This document shows, one piece after another, positions 9,800-20,388 of a DNA stretch of 54,987 bases. Source of the DNA: Trichosporon coremiiforme. Its lineage: Eukaryota; Basidiomycota; Tremellomycetes; Trichosporonales; Trichosporonaceae. The translations under genes and the position numbers were made by a program. Under the pieces are notes generated by a model. The model was not told the origin of the DNA, ran no database searches, and saw only the letters and a list, made by a program, of their open reading frames with translations. Location: NCBI GenBank assembly GCA_039545355.1, contig BCJJ01000060.1:1-54987 (forward strand), read 5' to 3'. The stretch's first letter is position 1. Each line of letters starts with the position of its first letter.

Positions 9800-12181
9800 A
9801 TGAGCGTCTCCGAACCAGCAAGTAAGAGTCCTCGCCTGGTGTACTCGCAGTCACCCCACGGCGGGCCGTCATCCGCATCTCCGAGACCTCCTCGACCAAG
9901 GCGCGCGGCCCGAGGTTAGTTGCACGTGACGTCGGAGCTGACCATAGCTTGTGATCGCTGTCGAGCGAGCAAGCTCCGTTGTCAACCTCCTCCAAGCGAC
10001 GCCGAGACAAGATGCCGCAACTGTTATAGAAACGATGTCCAGTGCCAGTACTCGAACCCGCCCCCGCCGCAAGCCCAGGTCGAGCAACGGCACGACAGCG
10101 CTGAGCGCCTGACTCGTCTCGAAGCGAACGTCGATAAGCTCCTGCAGATGATGGAGAGTCGGTCGTCGCAGTCAGCCATCTCTCAGCCGTACGTTCCAAA
10201 CCCCGCAGCTCAACAGCAGCTCGGGACCCAGCAGAGCCTCACAGGTCCCGAGGCGCTCAGCTTGTTTGCAGACGTTGCAGCTTCGGCGGACGCCGCGGAG
10301 TGGCTCCCGGTAGACCCTGTGCCGGCTCTGTCTCCCCAGGTGCACTCATCGCAGACTTCGGTGTCTCCGAACACAACTTGCTCCGAGTCCAGAAGACAGC
10401 GTGGACACGATGCTGTGGACGTTGCTCAGGCTCGTCCGATTCCAAAGGTCGTCTCCGGCAGGCGAATGGCGGCCTTCACAGATCCCGAGGCGTACGAAGC
10501 GCCGTTCCGGCCGTTAGCCTACCACCCGGAAGTCTTCCGGAATGAAGAGATCTTGTCTACGCACTCAGAAGCCGAGGAGGACGCCCACACTCCGCGTCGC
10601 CGCGGAGACCCGATCGAGGAGGAGGTCCTCACGGAAGAGCAAGCCAGGGCGTTGTTTGACTTGTGAGTGAGCAAGAGGCTTCTCGCTGACAACAGTTTCG
10701 CCCATGAGATTGCATTCTTTATCCCTCTCTTCCAGGAGCCCCGTCATCTGTCGTTCGATTCGATCCGGAACCGCTCTTCGTTCTTGTTCAGTACCATCCT
10801 TGCGATTGCGGCGAAGTACAACTCCGATCTCACGCAACGACTGCCGCGTGCAACAGTTGCAACCGTCGACCCCGAGACGTGGCTCCAGATCCGCGGCATG
10901 GCCATGGCGGGATACGTGCAGGCCATCATCTCGAAGGTCCACTGTTTGGAGGATGTTCAGGCAACAGTGCTCCTCTGTGCCTGGGGCCTACAAGACCGCG
11001 GCGCTTCTCCGGACCCGTGGATGATGACGGGATCGGCCCTTCGGCTAGCGCAGCGGCTCGGTATTCAAAACGCAAGTGTTGCCTTGGCGAAGGGTATGAT
11101 TGAGCCGACCCCGCGGCTGCTTTCAAGCTGGAAGACATATTTATGTCTCTACGCTTTTGACCGATTGTGAGCCAGGTAGAGCGTTTCAAGCTAACATCAG
11201 CTTTACTGCCGGATTCGGCCGGCCCGAAACACGAGGCTTCGACGAGGCAGCCCTCGACACAACCATTCTGCTGGAGCAGGATGACTCCACTGCAGCTACA
11301 GTTGCAGCCTATGTTGACCTCGCTGCCATTGCTACTCGGTACAGCCGTTTCGTTAATGTTCGGCTGAAGTCCGATCCGAGCTCGTGTTGGGAAGAGTTGG
11401 AAAGCATCGGTGCTACGCTCGACGCGTTCTCGAGCAGATGGCTTTGGGCTCGTAAGTGTTGCCGTCGCAACTCGGCTGAAAGGCAGGTTCACCATTGGTC
11501 GGCAAGCTTGGCCGTGCTGCTCTCCCAATTCGGATGATCTACAACCACCTGCGATTGTGTCTCTTCTCAATACCGCTCAAGCCGCTATCGCACCCTGACA
11601 GCCCATCGTTTCTGCGACGTACGCTGTCTGACACACCACACAGAGCACATCGTCTGGCTCAATGTCTGAAGAAGGTAAGCCCGCACTCGGCTCGATACTG
11701 ACAGCAGGTCGAGACCTGCGCGAGTGCCGTGGTGCAGGACTTCTCCGATGACTGCCGAGAAGACGCGGACACGACGATCTGGCACGCTTACGACTTTGCG
11801 TTCATGGTGCTGTCGCACTCTGCAGCTGTTCTGCTCAGCCTGGCGACGACTCGGATATGCGGCTCGGCTGATGAGTCTCGGCCGGGAGTCAACCCATCCA
11901 CTGCACTGCGATACTACGGCATGGCCATCTCGACGATGATCGAGTCAAACCGCTCGGCGAACAGATTCCCGTGCGACATGGCTCGCAACCTCTACATGAT
12001 TGTTAAGGAAACGAGCTTGGACATCACCGAGTGGATCTCGCCCGTCGTCCTAGATCGGCTCAATCAAGATCACGACGGTGCAACAGCCGCCCAAGGCCCC
12101 GAGGCACTGACGGATTTCCTGGACATTGAACAGTTTCTGCAACCCGGATTCTTCGACGACATCAGTACCTGGCAACTATGA
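9800..12181 (+). CDS. Zn2Cys6 transcription factor with fungal-specific TF domain
   Basis: Six exons: 9800-9914, 9948-10662, 10696-11166, 11201-11451, 11487-11674, 11708-12181 (737 residues). The five introns are only 33, 33, 34, 35 and 33 nt. Each has GTNNGN or similar donor and AG acceptor, and each restores frame exactly. The binuclear cluster has Cys40, 43, 50, 61, 64 and 71 (C-x2-C-x6-C-x10-C-x2-C-x6-C), preceded by a basic Pro/Arg stretch and followed by a short coiled-coil-like segment (ERLTRLEANVDKLLQMM). Residues from about 250 onward fit the fungal transcription factor domain (ALFDFFAHE, then YAFDRFFTA). It neighbours a dehydratase, a reductase and a sugar-type transporter, so it is a good candidate for their pathway-specific regulator. 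DNA-binding role is family knowledge; the target genes are inference. Confidence 0.9.
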
Positions 12182-12197
12182 TGCATTAACTACTCCT

Positions 12198-13704
12198 CTA
12201 CTTCATGGGGCTAGTTTGCTCGGCCGCGCATCCGCGCCACGGGTCGTTCAGCATAGCCTGTCCCTTATCACTCTTCCAGAACGAGCCTTCGGGACACTCA
12301 AACTTGGCAAATGCCTCATCAGTGAGCTGGGTCGAATATCCCGGCTCCTTGGGTGCGTGGAAGTGACCGTTCGAGAACTCGGCAGGATGCGTGAAGTACT
12401 CGTGGCAGTGGTCCGTGTACTCAAGAATACTCTGCTTGCCCGAGATGGCGACGTAGTCGAAGTGCGCAATGTGGTTGCAAAGCTCAGGCATACCTGTTCC
12501 GCCAGCGTGACAGACAACGGGAACGCCAAACTTGGCTGCGAGCAGACAGACGGCGAGGATCTCGTTGATACCTGACAAACGGAGGGCGTCGAGCTGCACG
12601 GCATCAAGAGCGTCTGCCTGCAGGAGCTGCTTGAACATGACTCGATTGTTGACGTGCTCGCCGGTCGCAACACCGATGCCGTGGGGCTTCAGCGCCGCGC
12701 GGATCTTTGCGTGACCCAAGATGTCGTCCGGCGACGTCGGCTCCTCGATGAACCACGGTCGCAGGTCCGCAAGCTGGGGCATGTACTCGATCGCGTAGTT
12801 GATGTCCCAGAGCTGGTTCACGTCCGTCATGATCACCGCATCGTCGCCAGCAACCTTGCGCACCATGCCGAGACGCTTGCGGTCCGTCTCAAGTCCCTGA
12901 CCAACCTTGAGCTTGAAATGCTTGAAGCCCGCATCGACGGCGCGCTTGATGCCCGCCTCAACCTCCTCGTCACTGAGTCCGAGCCAGCCCACACTCGTGT
13001 TATAACCTGGCACAGCCCTGTCTTCAAGAGCAGCGGCGAGACGCTGCGCCTTAGTCTTCTCCTTCTCCTTCAGCAGAGCCAGCGCCTGCTCGGGCGTAAG
13101 CTCGTCGGTAATGTACCGGAAGTCGATGACGCCCACGAGCTGCTCGGGCGTCATATCAGCCACGAGGCGCCAGAGGGGCTTTCCCTCAACCTTGGCCCAG
13201 AGGTCCCAGAGTGCGTTCAGAATCGCGTTCGAGGCGAGCTGCATCACACCCCTCTCGGGGGACATGAAGCGCGTCTGTCCACCCAGGAAGTTGCGATGCG
13301 TCGCGGCGAAGTCGCCCACGATTGTCGAGAGACGCCGCCCGACAAATCGGGGCGCCAGGCACCGGATCCCGGCGCAGAGTACTCTGCCCGTTAGTTACCG
13401 AACGGGCCGTGGCGGGCCGTAAGCGAGAACTTACTCATTGCCCTGCCCGTTGCTGAAGGACCAACCGATACCCTCGAGGCCGGGCACGTCCGTGTGGTAC
13501 ACGATGTAGCCGTGGGCATTTTCGCCGGCGGTGCTGAGGTCAGCCCCATTGATGCTCGACACCTACTTCATGGGATCACTGCCGATCGCATCGAGTGAGG
13601 TCGGGAAGCGTAGGTCGCGCACGGTGTAGCCCGTGATGGTGGGGTCGGTGGGAAGCTACACGTTAGATCTGTCAACGAGGGTCACGCACCGGGGAGATGG
13701 TCAT
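12198..13704 (-). CDS. L-fuconate dehydratase-like enzyme, enolase superfamily
   Basis: Four exons: 13690-13704 (five codons), 13567-13655, 13435-13533 and 12198-13383; introns of 34, 33 and 51 nt; 462 residues. The spliced N-terminus (VRDLRFPTSL, then GLEGIGWS) matches the capping domain of the mandelate racemase/fuconate dehydratase branch. The barrel carries K-L-K (Lys225/Lys227), MTDVNQ (Asp255), IEEP (Glu281), TGEH (Glu310) and CHAGG (His360). Their spacing agrees with L-fuconate dehydratase residues as I recall them. Reaction: L-fuconate to 2-keto-3-deoxy-L-fuconate. A related sugar acid cannot be excluded. It ends 16 bp from the convergent regulator. The minute first exon is supported by a CACC-ATG context and frame restoration, but is the weakest part of the model. 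Confidence 0.88.
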
Positions 13705-14089
13705 GGTGGTGTAGTTCTGGTGGTCTGACGATGCGGAGTGCCAACACTTAAGAGCAAACACAGGGCGCCGGATAAGCCGACGATGCCGAGATATGGGCAG
13801 CGGCGGCAGCACTCGGCAACTTCGGCCCGCGCCAAGCCACCGTCAATGTGGGCACACCTGGGTTGACCAGTGAAGCACTCAGAACACTCACTGACGTAGA
13901 GGGGGGGCGGTTCGTACCGAAGCCAAGACATCACTGCGGCCCCGCGATTCCGCAGTGTGCCGTCAGGTGCCGAATCAATGCCAACAATGCAATTGACGAT
14001 CTCTTCTACCCCACCCACGGTCTATTCTGAGAGTGCTCTGAGTGGGGGATACACATGTGGTCAAGAACTTCTGCATACGATCCTACAAG
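13705..14089. other. Spacer upstream of the dehydratase
   Basis: 385 bp between two co-oriented minus-strand genes. It should hold the dehydratase promoter. I see CGG/CCG-rich segments near 13765-13800 and no open frame worth annotating. Confidence 0.5.
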
Positions 14090-15253
14090 CTACGCTTTCA
14101 TGGCAGTCGCCTCGGCCCATCCCGCCTTCCGCTCCGCCAGGCTCTTCGTCATATCCACGGCTGTGCTGACCTCAGACGTGGGGGTTATGCCCAGCGTTTC
14201 GAGGGAGCGCGAGCAGTCGAACCAGTTGATTGTCGGTACAGGGGCGCCAGGCTGGCCCTTCACCGTCTTCGGAAACTCGGCGATGAGCTCGGGATGTTCA
14301 TGCACTGCGTCTAGCAGCACTTGGATGTTGAAGGTTCCTGCTGTCAGTGTGGAGAGCTCTGGTGCACTCACGGGTAGCGATGCCGAACCTCTGCCCACCT
14401 GCCTCGGGGAGCAGCAGCGCCTTGACATGCACCCGGGCAACATCGCGCACGTCACACAGGATACCGGCCGGTGCGATAGCGTCCTCGGTCGTCTTCTCGC
14501 CAGTCAAGTAGGAGTACCAGTTCGCGACGGCTTCAGTCAGCATTATCTCTCTTGCGTCAGACCCACAAGTATTCAAGCTTCCCGGGGTGGCCGCTCCATG
14601 GATGATCGGGCCCAGGACATACGGCGGGCAGACGGTGACGAGGTCCCACCTAGGCTTGTTCTCGTCGACATACTTCCATGCGGCGCGCTCCGCCAGCGTC
14701 TTGCTGGCGCGGTACCAGTGCATACGCCAGGCATCGGTTCCCTCCTTCTCGACGGCTTCGATAGACTGCTTGTTCCAGTCATCCTCTGTGAATGTCGCCG
14801 TACCAGGGTCGCGATTTTCGAGGATAGAAGCGTACGAGCTCGTGATGACCAGGCGCTGCACGCGGGGCTCCTTCGATGCTGCACGCAGTACCGACTCCGT
14901 CCCTGCAACTGCGGGCTTGATGAAGTCGTCCGGCTTGGTGACGTTCCAGTGGAACGGCGAGGCGGTGTGCATGATCGCGTCAACGCCCTTCACGGCCTCA
15001 TCGAAGGCATCCGCATTCTCGAGATCAGACACAATCACGTACTCGAACTCGTTCAAGCCGCGGGACGCATACATGTCCTTCATCCATCGTCCCTTTGCTG
15101 CATTGCGTGTCGTACCGCGCACACGGTACCCGGCTTCGAGGAGGTAGAGCGAGATCCAGCTAGCGATGTAGCCGCTTGCGCCGGTGACGAGGACTGGGGT
15201 CAGCTGGTCCAGGGTGGGCACGGACTAAGTGATCCCTTGGGAGGCACAGTCAT
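14090..15253 (-). CDS. Extended SDR: NAD(P)-dependent aldehyde/ketone reductase (dihydroflavonol-reductase/Gre2-like)
   Basis: Exons 14372-15221 (start boundary unresolved) and 14090-14337, with a 34-nt intron that joins FGIAT-R to TFNIQV in frame. The N-terminus has the extended-SDR Rossmann motif VTGASGYIAS. Further on are the catalytic Ser (ITSSYAS) and Y-R-A-S-K. The last exon supplies the substrate-binding C-terminus. The family reduces aldehydes, ketones or flavonoid-like substrates with NADPH. No in-frame ATG precedes the Rossmann fold before a stop, so the start must be in a tiny upstream exon. The only good candidate is ATG-ACT at 15248-15253, spliced to a site after 15231 or to CTGACC near 15204. 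It shares a short divergent promoter with the sugar transporter, suggesting co-expression. A step on an intermediate of the neighbouring sugar-acid route is inference. Confidence 0.83.
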
Positions 15254-15413
15254 TGCTGATTGATGTTGGTTGTGGAGTCGGAGAAGTCAGCTGAGTGAAT
15301 TGGAAGTCCCAAGTTGACGATATGAGTGATTCGGGTTGCCGGGATATCCGAGCCGATAGGGTGGGCACGGGATCTGGCGCGGGCCGAGCATCCGAACATC
15401 CGAGATCGTCAGG
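15254..15413. promoter_or_regulatory. Bidirectional promoter with CATCCGA direct repeat
   Basis: About 160 bp between divergent starts of the SDR reductase and the MFS transporter. It contains two copies of CATCCGA (15389-15395 and 15397-15403), plus ATCCGAGCCGAT at about 15346-15357. CGG/CCG-type half sites are typical for Zn2Cys6 regulators, and one is encoded 3 kb away. The assignment is inference. Confidence 0.45.
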
Positions 15414-17236
15414 ATGGCTTATAACCGACCAACAGTCGCCGCTGAGGGACCCCAGACCGCAATCAACATGGCCCCGCAAGAGACATCCTTCGCCCACATT
15501 GAGAACAATACGCACCCATGCTGGTGGAAGGACCCGTGCTTGCGCCGCAACGTAGTGCATCTCCTCGGTATCAGCCTCTGCGTCTACTATCTCGGATGTG
15601 AGTTGCCACCATGGGGTCTGGTAACATCCGACTTCTGTTTTCAACGTCCAGGCGTTCAATGCCCTCCTCTTTATCATTCTGACGCTCCCAGATGACCAGA
15701 ACCTTCTGAACGGTTTACAGGCTATCCCGCAATGGAAAGCCTACTTTAACAACCCCTCCAGCTCTCAGCTCGGTCTCGCAACGGCGAGTATCTTTTTTCC
15801 GGCAATTTTGACCGCATTTGTGGGCGATTGGGTATCTTCCAAGTTTGGGCGTCGATGGGGCATCGGTCTCGGCGCTAGTTTGATCGTAGGTATTCCCTGA
15901 GAGTGGAGGCTGACGTAAAAGATTGTGGGTGCCTTCGTCAATGCCTTCGCGAAGGACTTCCCTAGTAAGCTACGGTCTTATGCCACGTCTAACAGCAGTG
16001 TTCATCGGCTCGCGATGGATCATCGGTGCCGGAGGCGGTATCACGAAGGTGTGCGCCCCGGCTCTTCTCCACGAGATCAGCCATCCCCGCCTCCGTGCCC
16101 AGGCTGGAGCGACATACTACGCCTTCGCGTACGTCGGTGGAGTGTTCGCAGCCTGGATCTGCTTCGGCGGTCTCTACATCTCGAGCAGCTGGTCATGGCG
16201 TTTCCCGACTCTCTTCCAGCTGGCCGGACCCGTGGTCGTCATCGGGATGCTGTTTGACATGCCCGAGAGTCCGCGCTGGCTCATGAAGCACGGCCGACAT
16301 GAGGAGGCACACCGCGTGCTGGCGAAGCACCACGCGAACGGGAACATGGACGACCCCCTGGTTCTGCACGAGATGCAGGAGATCCGCGCGGCCTTGGAGG
16401 TCGAGAAGGAACAGCAGCAGACGTCGTACCTCGACTTTTTCAAGACGCCGGCGAACCGCCGCCGCCTCTTTGTCATTCTCGTCATCTCGGTCGGCACCAA
16501 CTGGGTTGGTAACGGCGTCGTGTCGTACTACTTGTCTCCTATCCTGAAGCTCGTCGGAATCACGAAGCCGGTCGAGGTCAGCGCCATCAACGGCTGTCTT
16601 GCGCTCTGGAACTGTGAGTTACCTGATAGGGTGAGGACTGACTGACAGTGTTCATCTCGACAACGTTTGCCCAGTTCGTCGACCGGATCGGCCGCCGACC
16701 CCTCTGGCTCACCTCCACCGGCGGCATGCTGCTCACATACTGCGTCATCACCGCGCTCTCAGCCACATTTGCGCACACGCAAAAGGGTCCCATCGGCATC
16801 GCCGTGATTCCGTTCCTCTTCGTGAGTCCCATGACCTCCCGCAATGCTAACTATACAGATCTTCTTCGCATTCTACTGCATCGCCTGGACGATCCAGTGC
16901 TACAGCTACACGACCGAGATCCTCCCCTACTCGCTGCGAACACGTGGTCTGGGCATTTTCGTCGCCGTCCAGAACGCCGCCCTAGCGTTCAACACGTACG
17001 TCAACCCAATTGCGCTCTCGGCCATCGGGTGGAAGTACTACACCGTCTTCATCGCGACGACGGCCGTCATTTTCGTCATCATCTGGTTCTTCTTCCCTGA
17101 GATCAAGGGCTTGACGCTGGATGAGATCTCGCACGTGTTCGACAAGGGCCGAGGGGCTGTTGAGGAACTCAACGGCTCCGCTGGCTCTGTGCACGAGGAC
17201 AACGGGAAGGAGGACGAGGCGTACGACCGGAAGTAG
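15414..17236 (+). CDS. MFS sugar transporter (lactose/quinate permease-like)
   Basis: Six exons: 15414-15597, 15692-15885, 15922-15964, 15999-16613, 16649-16821, 16859-17236; introns 94, 36, 34, 35 and 37 nt; 528 residues from the first ATG, or 510 from a better-context ATG at 15468. Splicing intron 1 recreates GYDQNLLNGLQ at the end of TM1, a hallmark of the sugar porter family. KFGRRWG (loop 2-3), PESPRWL (after TM6) and DRIGRRPLW (loop 8-9) are also present. About 12 TM segments are expected. It imports a hexose, disaccharide or sugar acid across the plasma membrane by proton symport in this family; substrate unknown. Intron 1 has an alternative upstream acceptor that would give a premature stop. 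Its divergent partner is the SDR gene. Confidence 0.9.
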
Positions 17237-17634
17237 ACTGTTGTTATTTCAAGTTTACGGGCTGTAGCGTTGGTGTTGGGAAACAGATCAGTTAGGGGTG
17301 TACAATAGTGAGGCTGGATTATTGTGAAACGTTGTGAAATGCGAAACGGTGCCACTCATCCCGCATCCGTCCGCAAACGCCCTATGCGCTGTCGTCGTCA
17401 GACCTGTTGTCGAGTGCATGCCGATCCCGGCGGCGTCGGCGACCGACTTTCCACCAGCCCCCCTGCATGCTCGGTGACATGTGCTCACTGAAATTCCCCG
17501 CGACCAACTCAGCCACTGCGCTATCCGACGCTAGTGGACGTGCGTACCCTCAAATGACTGATAAACTGCATAGTTGTGTATTACCCTGAATTGTTTATTC
17601 CTACAGCGTTGGCGCCCGCGCTACGTCTGCTAGT
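17237..17634. other. Convergent 3' flanks
   Basis: 398 bp between the transporter stop and the lyase stop. No gene seen. Confidence 0.6.
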
Positions 17635-18943
17635 CTACACCTGGACCTGGTCGAGGAGGATCGAATCGAGCTGCTGCACTGCAGGCCCGAGGTTCCAGAA
17701 CGCTCCGGTCGGGGCGGTCTCGAGCTTGGGGAGGGCGGCCTGGGCGCTCTTCATGCCCATGTCGGCGGCAAAGTGGACAATGCCGTAGGCCGCAAAACGC
17801 TTCATGTGGAGCTCCTGGTGCGGCCAATCACCGCCCTGCGCCGCAGGAATGATGTACTCGACCGCCTTGGGAATGGACTCGCCGTTGGGGCCGGTGTAGC
17901 CCCAGAGGTCGACGCCAATGCGCTGGCCAATGGCCACCATGCGGAGCCACGCAACGAGCGTAAACGTAGAGTAGTGGTAGGAGGTAGGGCGAGCAATCTC
18001 CTGCGGTTGCGAGCCGTTAGCCGCAATGCGCTGGGGGATGAGGTCGAACTGCGCCTCGAGCTGGTCACGGGCCGTGTCGATGTCGCCGAGCCAAGCCGCA
18101 ATCGCCGCAATCTGCATGGCAGCGAACGTTCCGTGGTTGTTCTTGGCTGCGAGCTCGGTTTGGCCAAATTCAGAGTTCACGAGCCAGTCGAGGTAGTCCC
18201 GGTTCCAGTCCTTGAACGCCTCCGAGTCTTCCTCGCTCCAGGCGTCATCGTGGGTGATGTCCAACAGCGCAACAGCGTCGATAACGTCCGTATACTGCTG
18301 AGCAAAGTCAATTATTCCTATGCTGCGGCCGGAGTTCTTGCACGGAACGATCTGCGAGTGAAGAAGGTGAGGAGTCTGGGCAGTAGCTTCGTCGATGAAC
18401 CAAGTGCGGAGGACTTCGCCACACTTCTTCCGGTACTCGGGCTTGTCCGTGTGCCACCACGCGAGCGAGAGGAAGTAGACGCTGTTCATCATCTCAAAGC
18501 CGTCGCGACGGTCGGTGTAGTTGTCCACCTCGGGGTTGCGAATGCCATCGCGCTGGATGTAAGGACACTTCTCGGTCTTGGAGGGGTCGTTCCAGTTGGC
18601 GGGCCACCAGTATGGTGCCTGCGAGGCATAGTCATTGCTTACGTCAGCAGAGTACTGATCGCACAGGTGCTCACCGAGTTCCGTCGGGGACATCCATCGT
18701 CTTGGAAGTGACGGTCCAGGGCCCCTTGGAGAGGTAGGGGTCGGCGTGGGAGAGAAGTTCACGCAGCTCGCCGTCGTGTCTGCCCTTAGAAACTTCGCGG
18801 GCGGTCTTGACCATGCGCTTGGGCTCGAAGACAGAGGTGCCGGGGCGGGGGCGCTGCAGGGGCCGCCCAGCGTTGGGCGGCGGCGCCGCGTCAGCCGCGT
18901 ACAGCAGGCCGAGTGTCGAGAGGAGAAGGAGTGGCAAGCGCAT
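17635..18943 (-). CDS. Secreted alginate-lyase-family (PF05426-like) polysaccharide lyase
   Basis: Exons 18675-18943 and 17635-18637 with a 37-nt intron (18638-18674), 423 residues. Residues 1-19 are a signal peptide. Splicing joins DGTR to NDYASQAPYWWP; the motif YxSxAPYWWP is characteristic of the alginate lyase fold. Catalytic candidates follow the family pattern: Asn256-Asn257-His258 (NNHGT) and Tyr310-His311-Tyr312. The (alpha/alpha) toroid enzymes cleave uronic-acid polysaccharides by beta-elimination. Fungal members are common but mostly uncharacterised, so the substrate could be alginate, another glucuronan or a capsule-like polymer. The open frame continues far upstream of the ATG, but that part lacks the signal peptide logic. 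The gene is convergent with the sugar transporter, hinting at a saccharification link (inference). Confidence 0.87.
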
Positions 18944-20353
18944 GCTTGGATGGGTCGAGCAGGGGAAAGGTCGAAAGTCGAAGGACCGCCTGGGTCGTTA
19001 AGTAGTCGGGCAAGCGAAGGCAGGCAACGGGAAGCGAAGCGAGCACGGACAAAGAAGAGGTTGCAAAGATGCGAGGAAGGAGCGCATTGTGCTCTATACG
19101 ATGTGACGGTGCAGCGCATGCAGCGGTTGTGCGGCCGCGAACCGGGCCGCGGTCTCCATTCCATCCCAGTGGCTAGCCCGGAGTCTCGGGCAAGCCTCGT
19201 CATCCGCGCTAGTGACCTCGCCCTCTCTCTCGCCCCCGATCGCGCACTTAGAGCCAGCCTCGGACGCGGTCTCGGAGCGACGTGACGAGTGAGTGACTCC
19301 CCTTCAGTCCGTGCGTCAGCTGATGCGAAGCGGGCATTCAACCCTTTGTGCATCCTGACTTGTTTCGCAGTGCACCAGTGCGCTACATGCACCGGTTGCA
19401 TGGCGGCGCGACGGCGGAACGGCGGTGCGGCGGCACGGCCGGGCTGGCCGGGCCTGACCGGGCCGGCCATCGCGAAACGCAGGAATAGCGCTCATGGCAG
19501 ATCAAGCCACCGCGTTCTTTCATTAATATCTTCGGACCCTTAGCTGGGAAATTAGCTGGAAGTACTGAGATCGAGATTGCACGTCCGGCACGTCCAGTGC
19601 GTCCAGTCCGCGTCGCGCAGAGGTCAGCTGAATCCGGACAGGGCCAACACAGTGAATTACTCGCTTCCAGCCGTCGCGACTGCAAGGTTCACGCACGAGA
19701 ATGGGCTCGAGGACGTGAGAGCCAAGGTCCCCAGTGATTAGAACCAGGCACGGGGCCGTTGGAATTGGCCAAAACCCTAAGCCGTTCTGGCGTCACTGCA
19801 TGTTCTTGACAAGGTTTCCTCTTCGCTGAGCGTGCGGTCTCGCTTTGGATGCCGATGACCGTGCCCGTCACCGCTCTGTGACTTACGACAGAACGTTAAG
19901 AAGACAGTCACGGGTGTACGCAGCTGTCATGCCTGCTTTGCGCTGGCCTTCGTCGCAACCGCCGTGCGCCGTGACTGCAGGCACGCTCGCATCCCAGGTC
20001 GCTCGGCTGCCGCCCTCCCTCGACTCCGAGTCCACCATGACCAGCCATCTCGCTCTAGCTCGCCCTCTTCCCAGCTCCGACTGTGCTCCAATCCGAGATC
20101 CGAGAAGCGACGAGCGACGAAAGGAAACCGAAATCGCATCCACATTTCGGAGCAGAACATGAATGCGAACTGTAAACCTTGTCTGCACCACCAAAATCTC
20201 CCCCGCCATCGGACCCATACGCCTATGCGGTGGGGCAAACTCTCGTTGGATTCTGGCACTGCTTGAGCTGCACAAGCATAGCGCCAGGGCGAGCCAAGGC
20301 TATGCCGCTATGCCATGCACGTCGTACGTAGAGTCGACGGCCAAGTCCGGCTC

Positions 20354-20388
<35 letters not shown>

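Noticed and set aside
14055..15263. 402-codon + strand frame over the SDR reductase
   Set aside because: Antisense shadow; the minus strand has the Rossmann and YxxxK motifs.
18944..19470. Extension of the lyase frame to 611 codons
   Set aside because: The frame is open through the intron by chance. The upstream part is low-complexity, and the spliced model has a proper signal peptide and restores the conserved DYASQAPYWWP junction.
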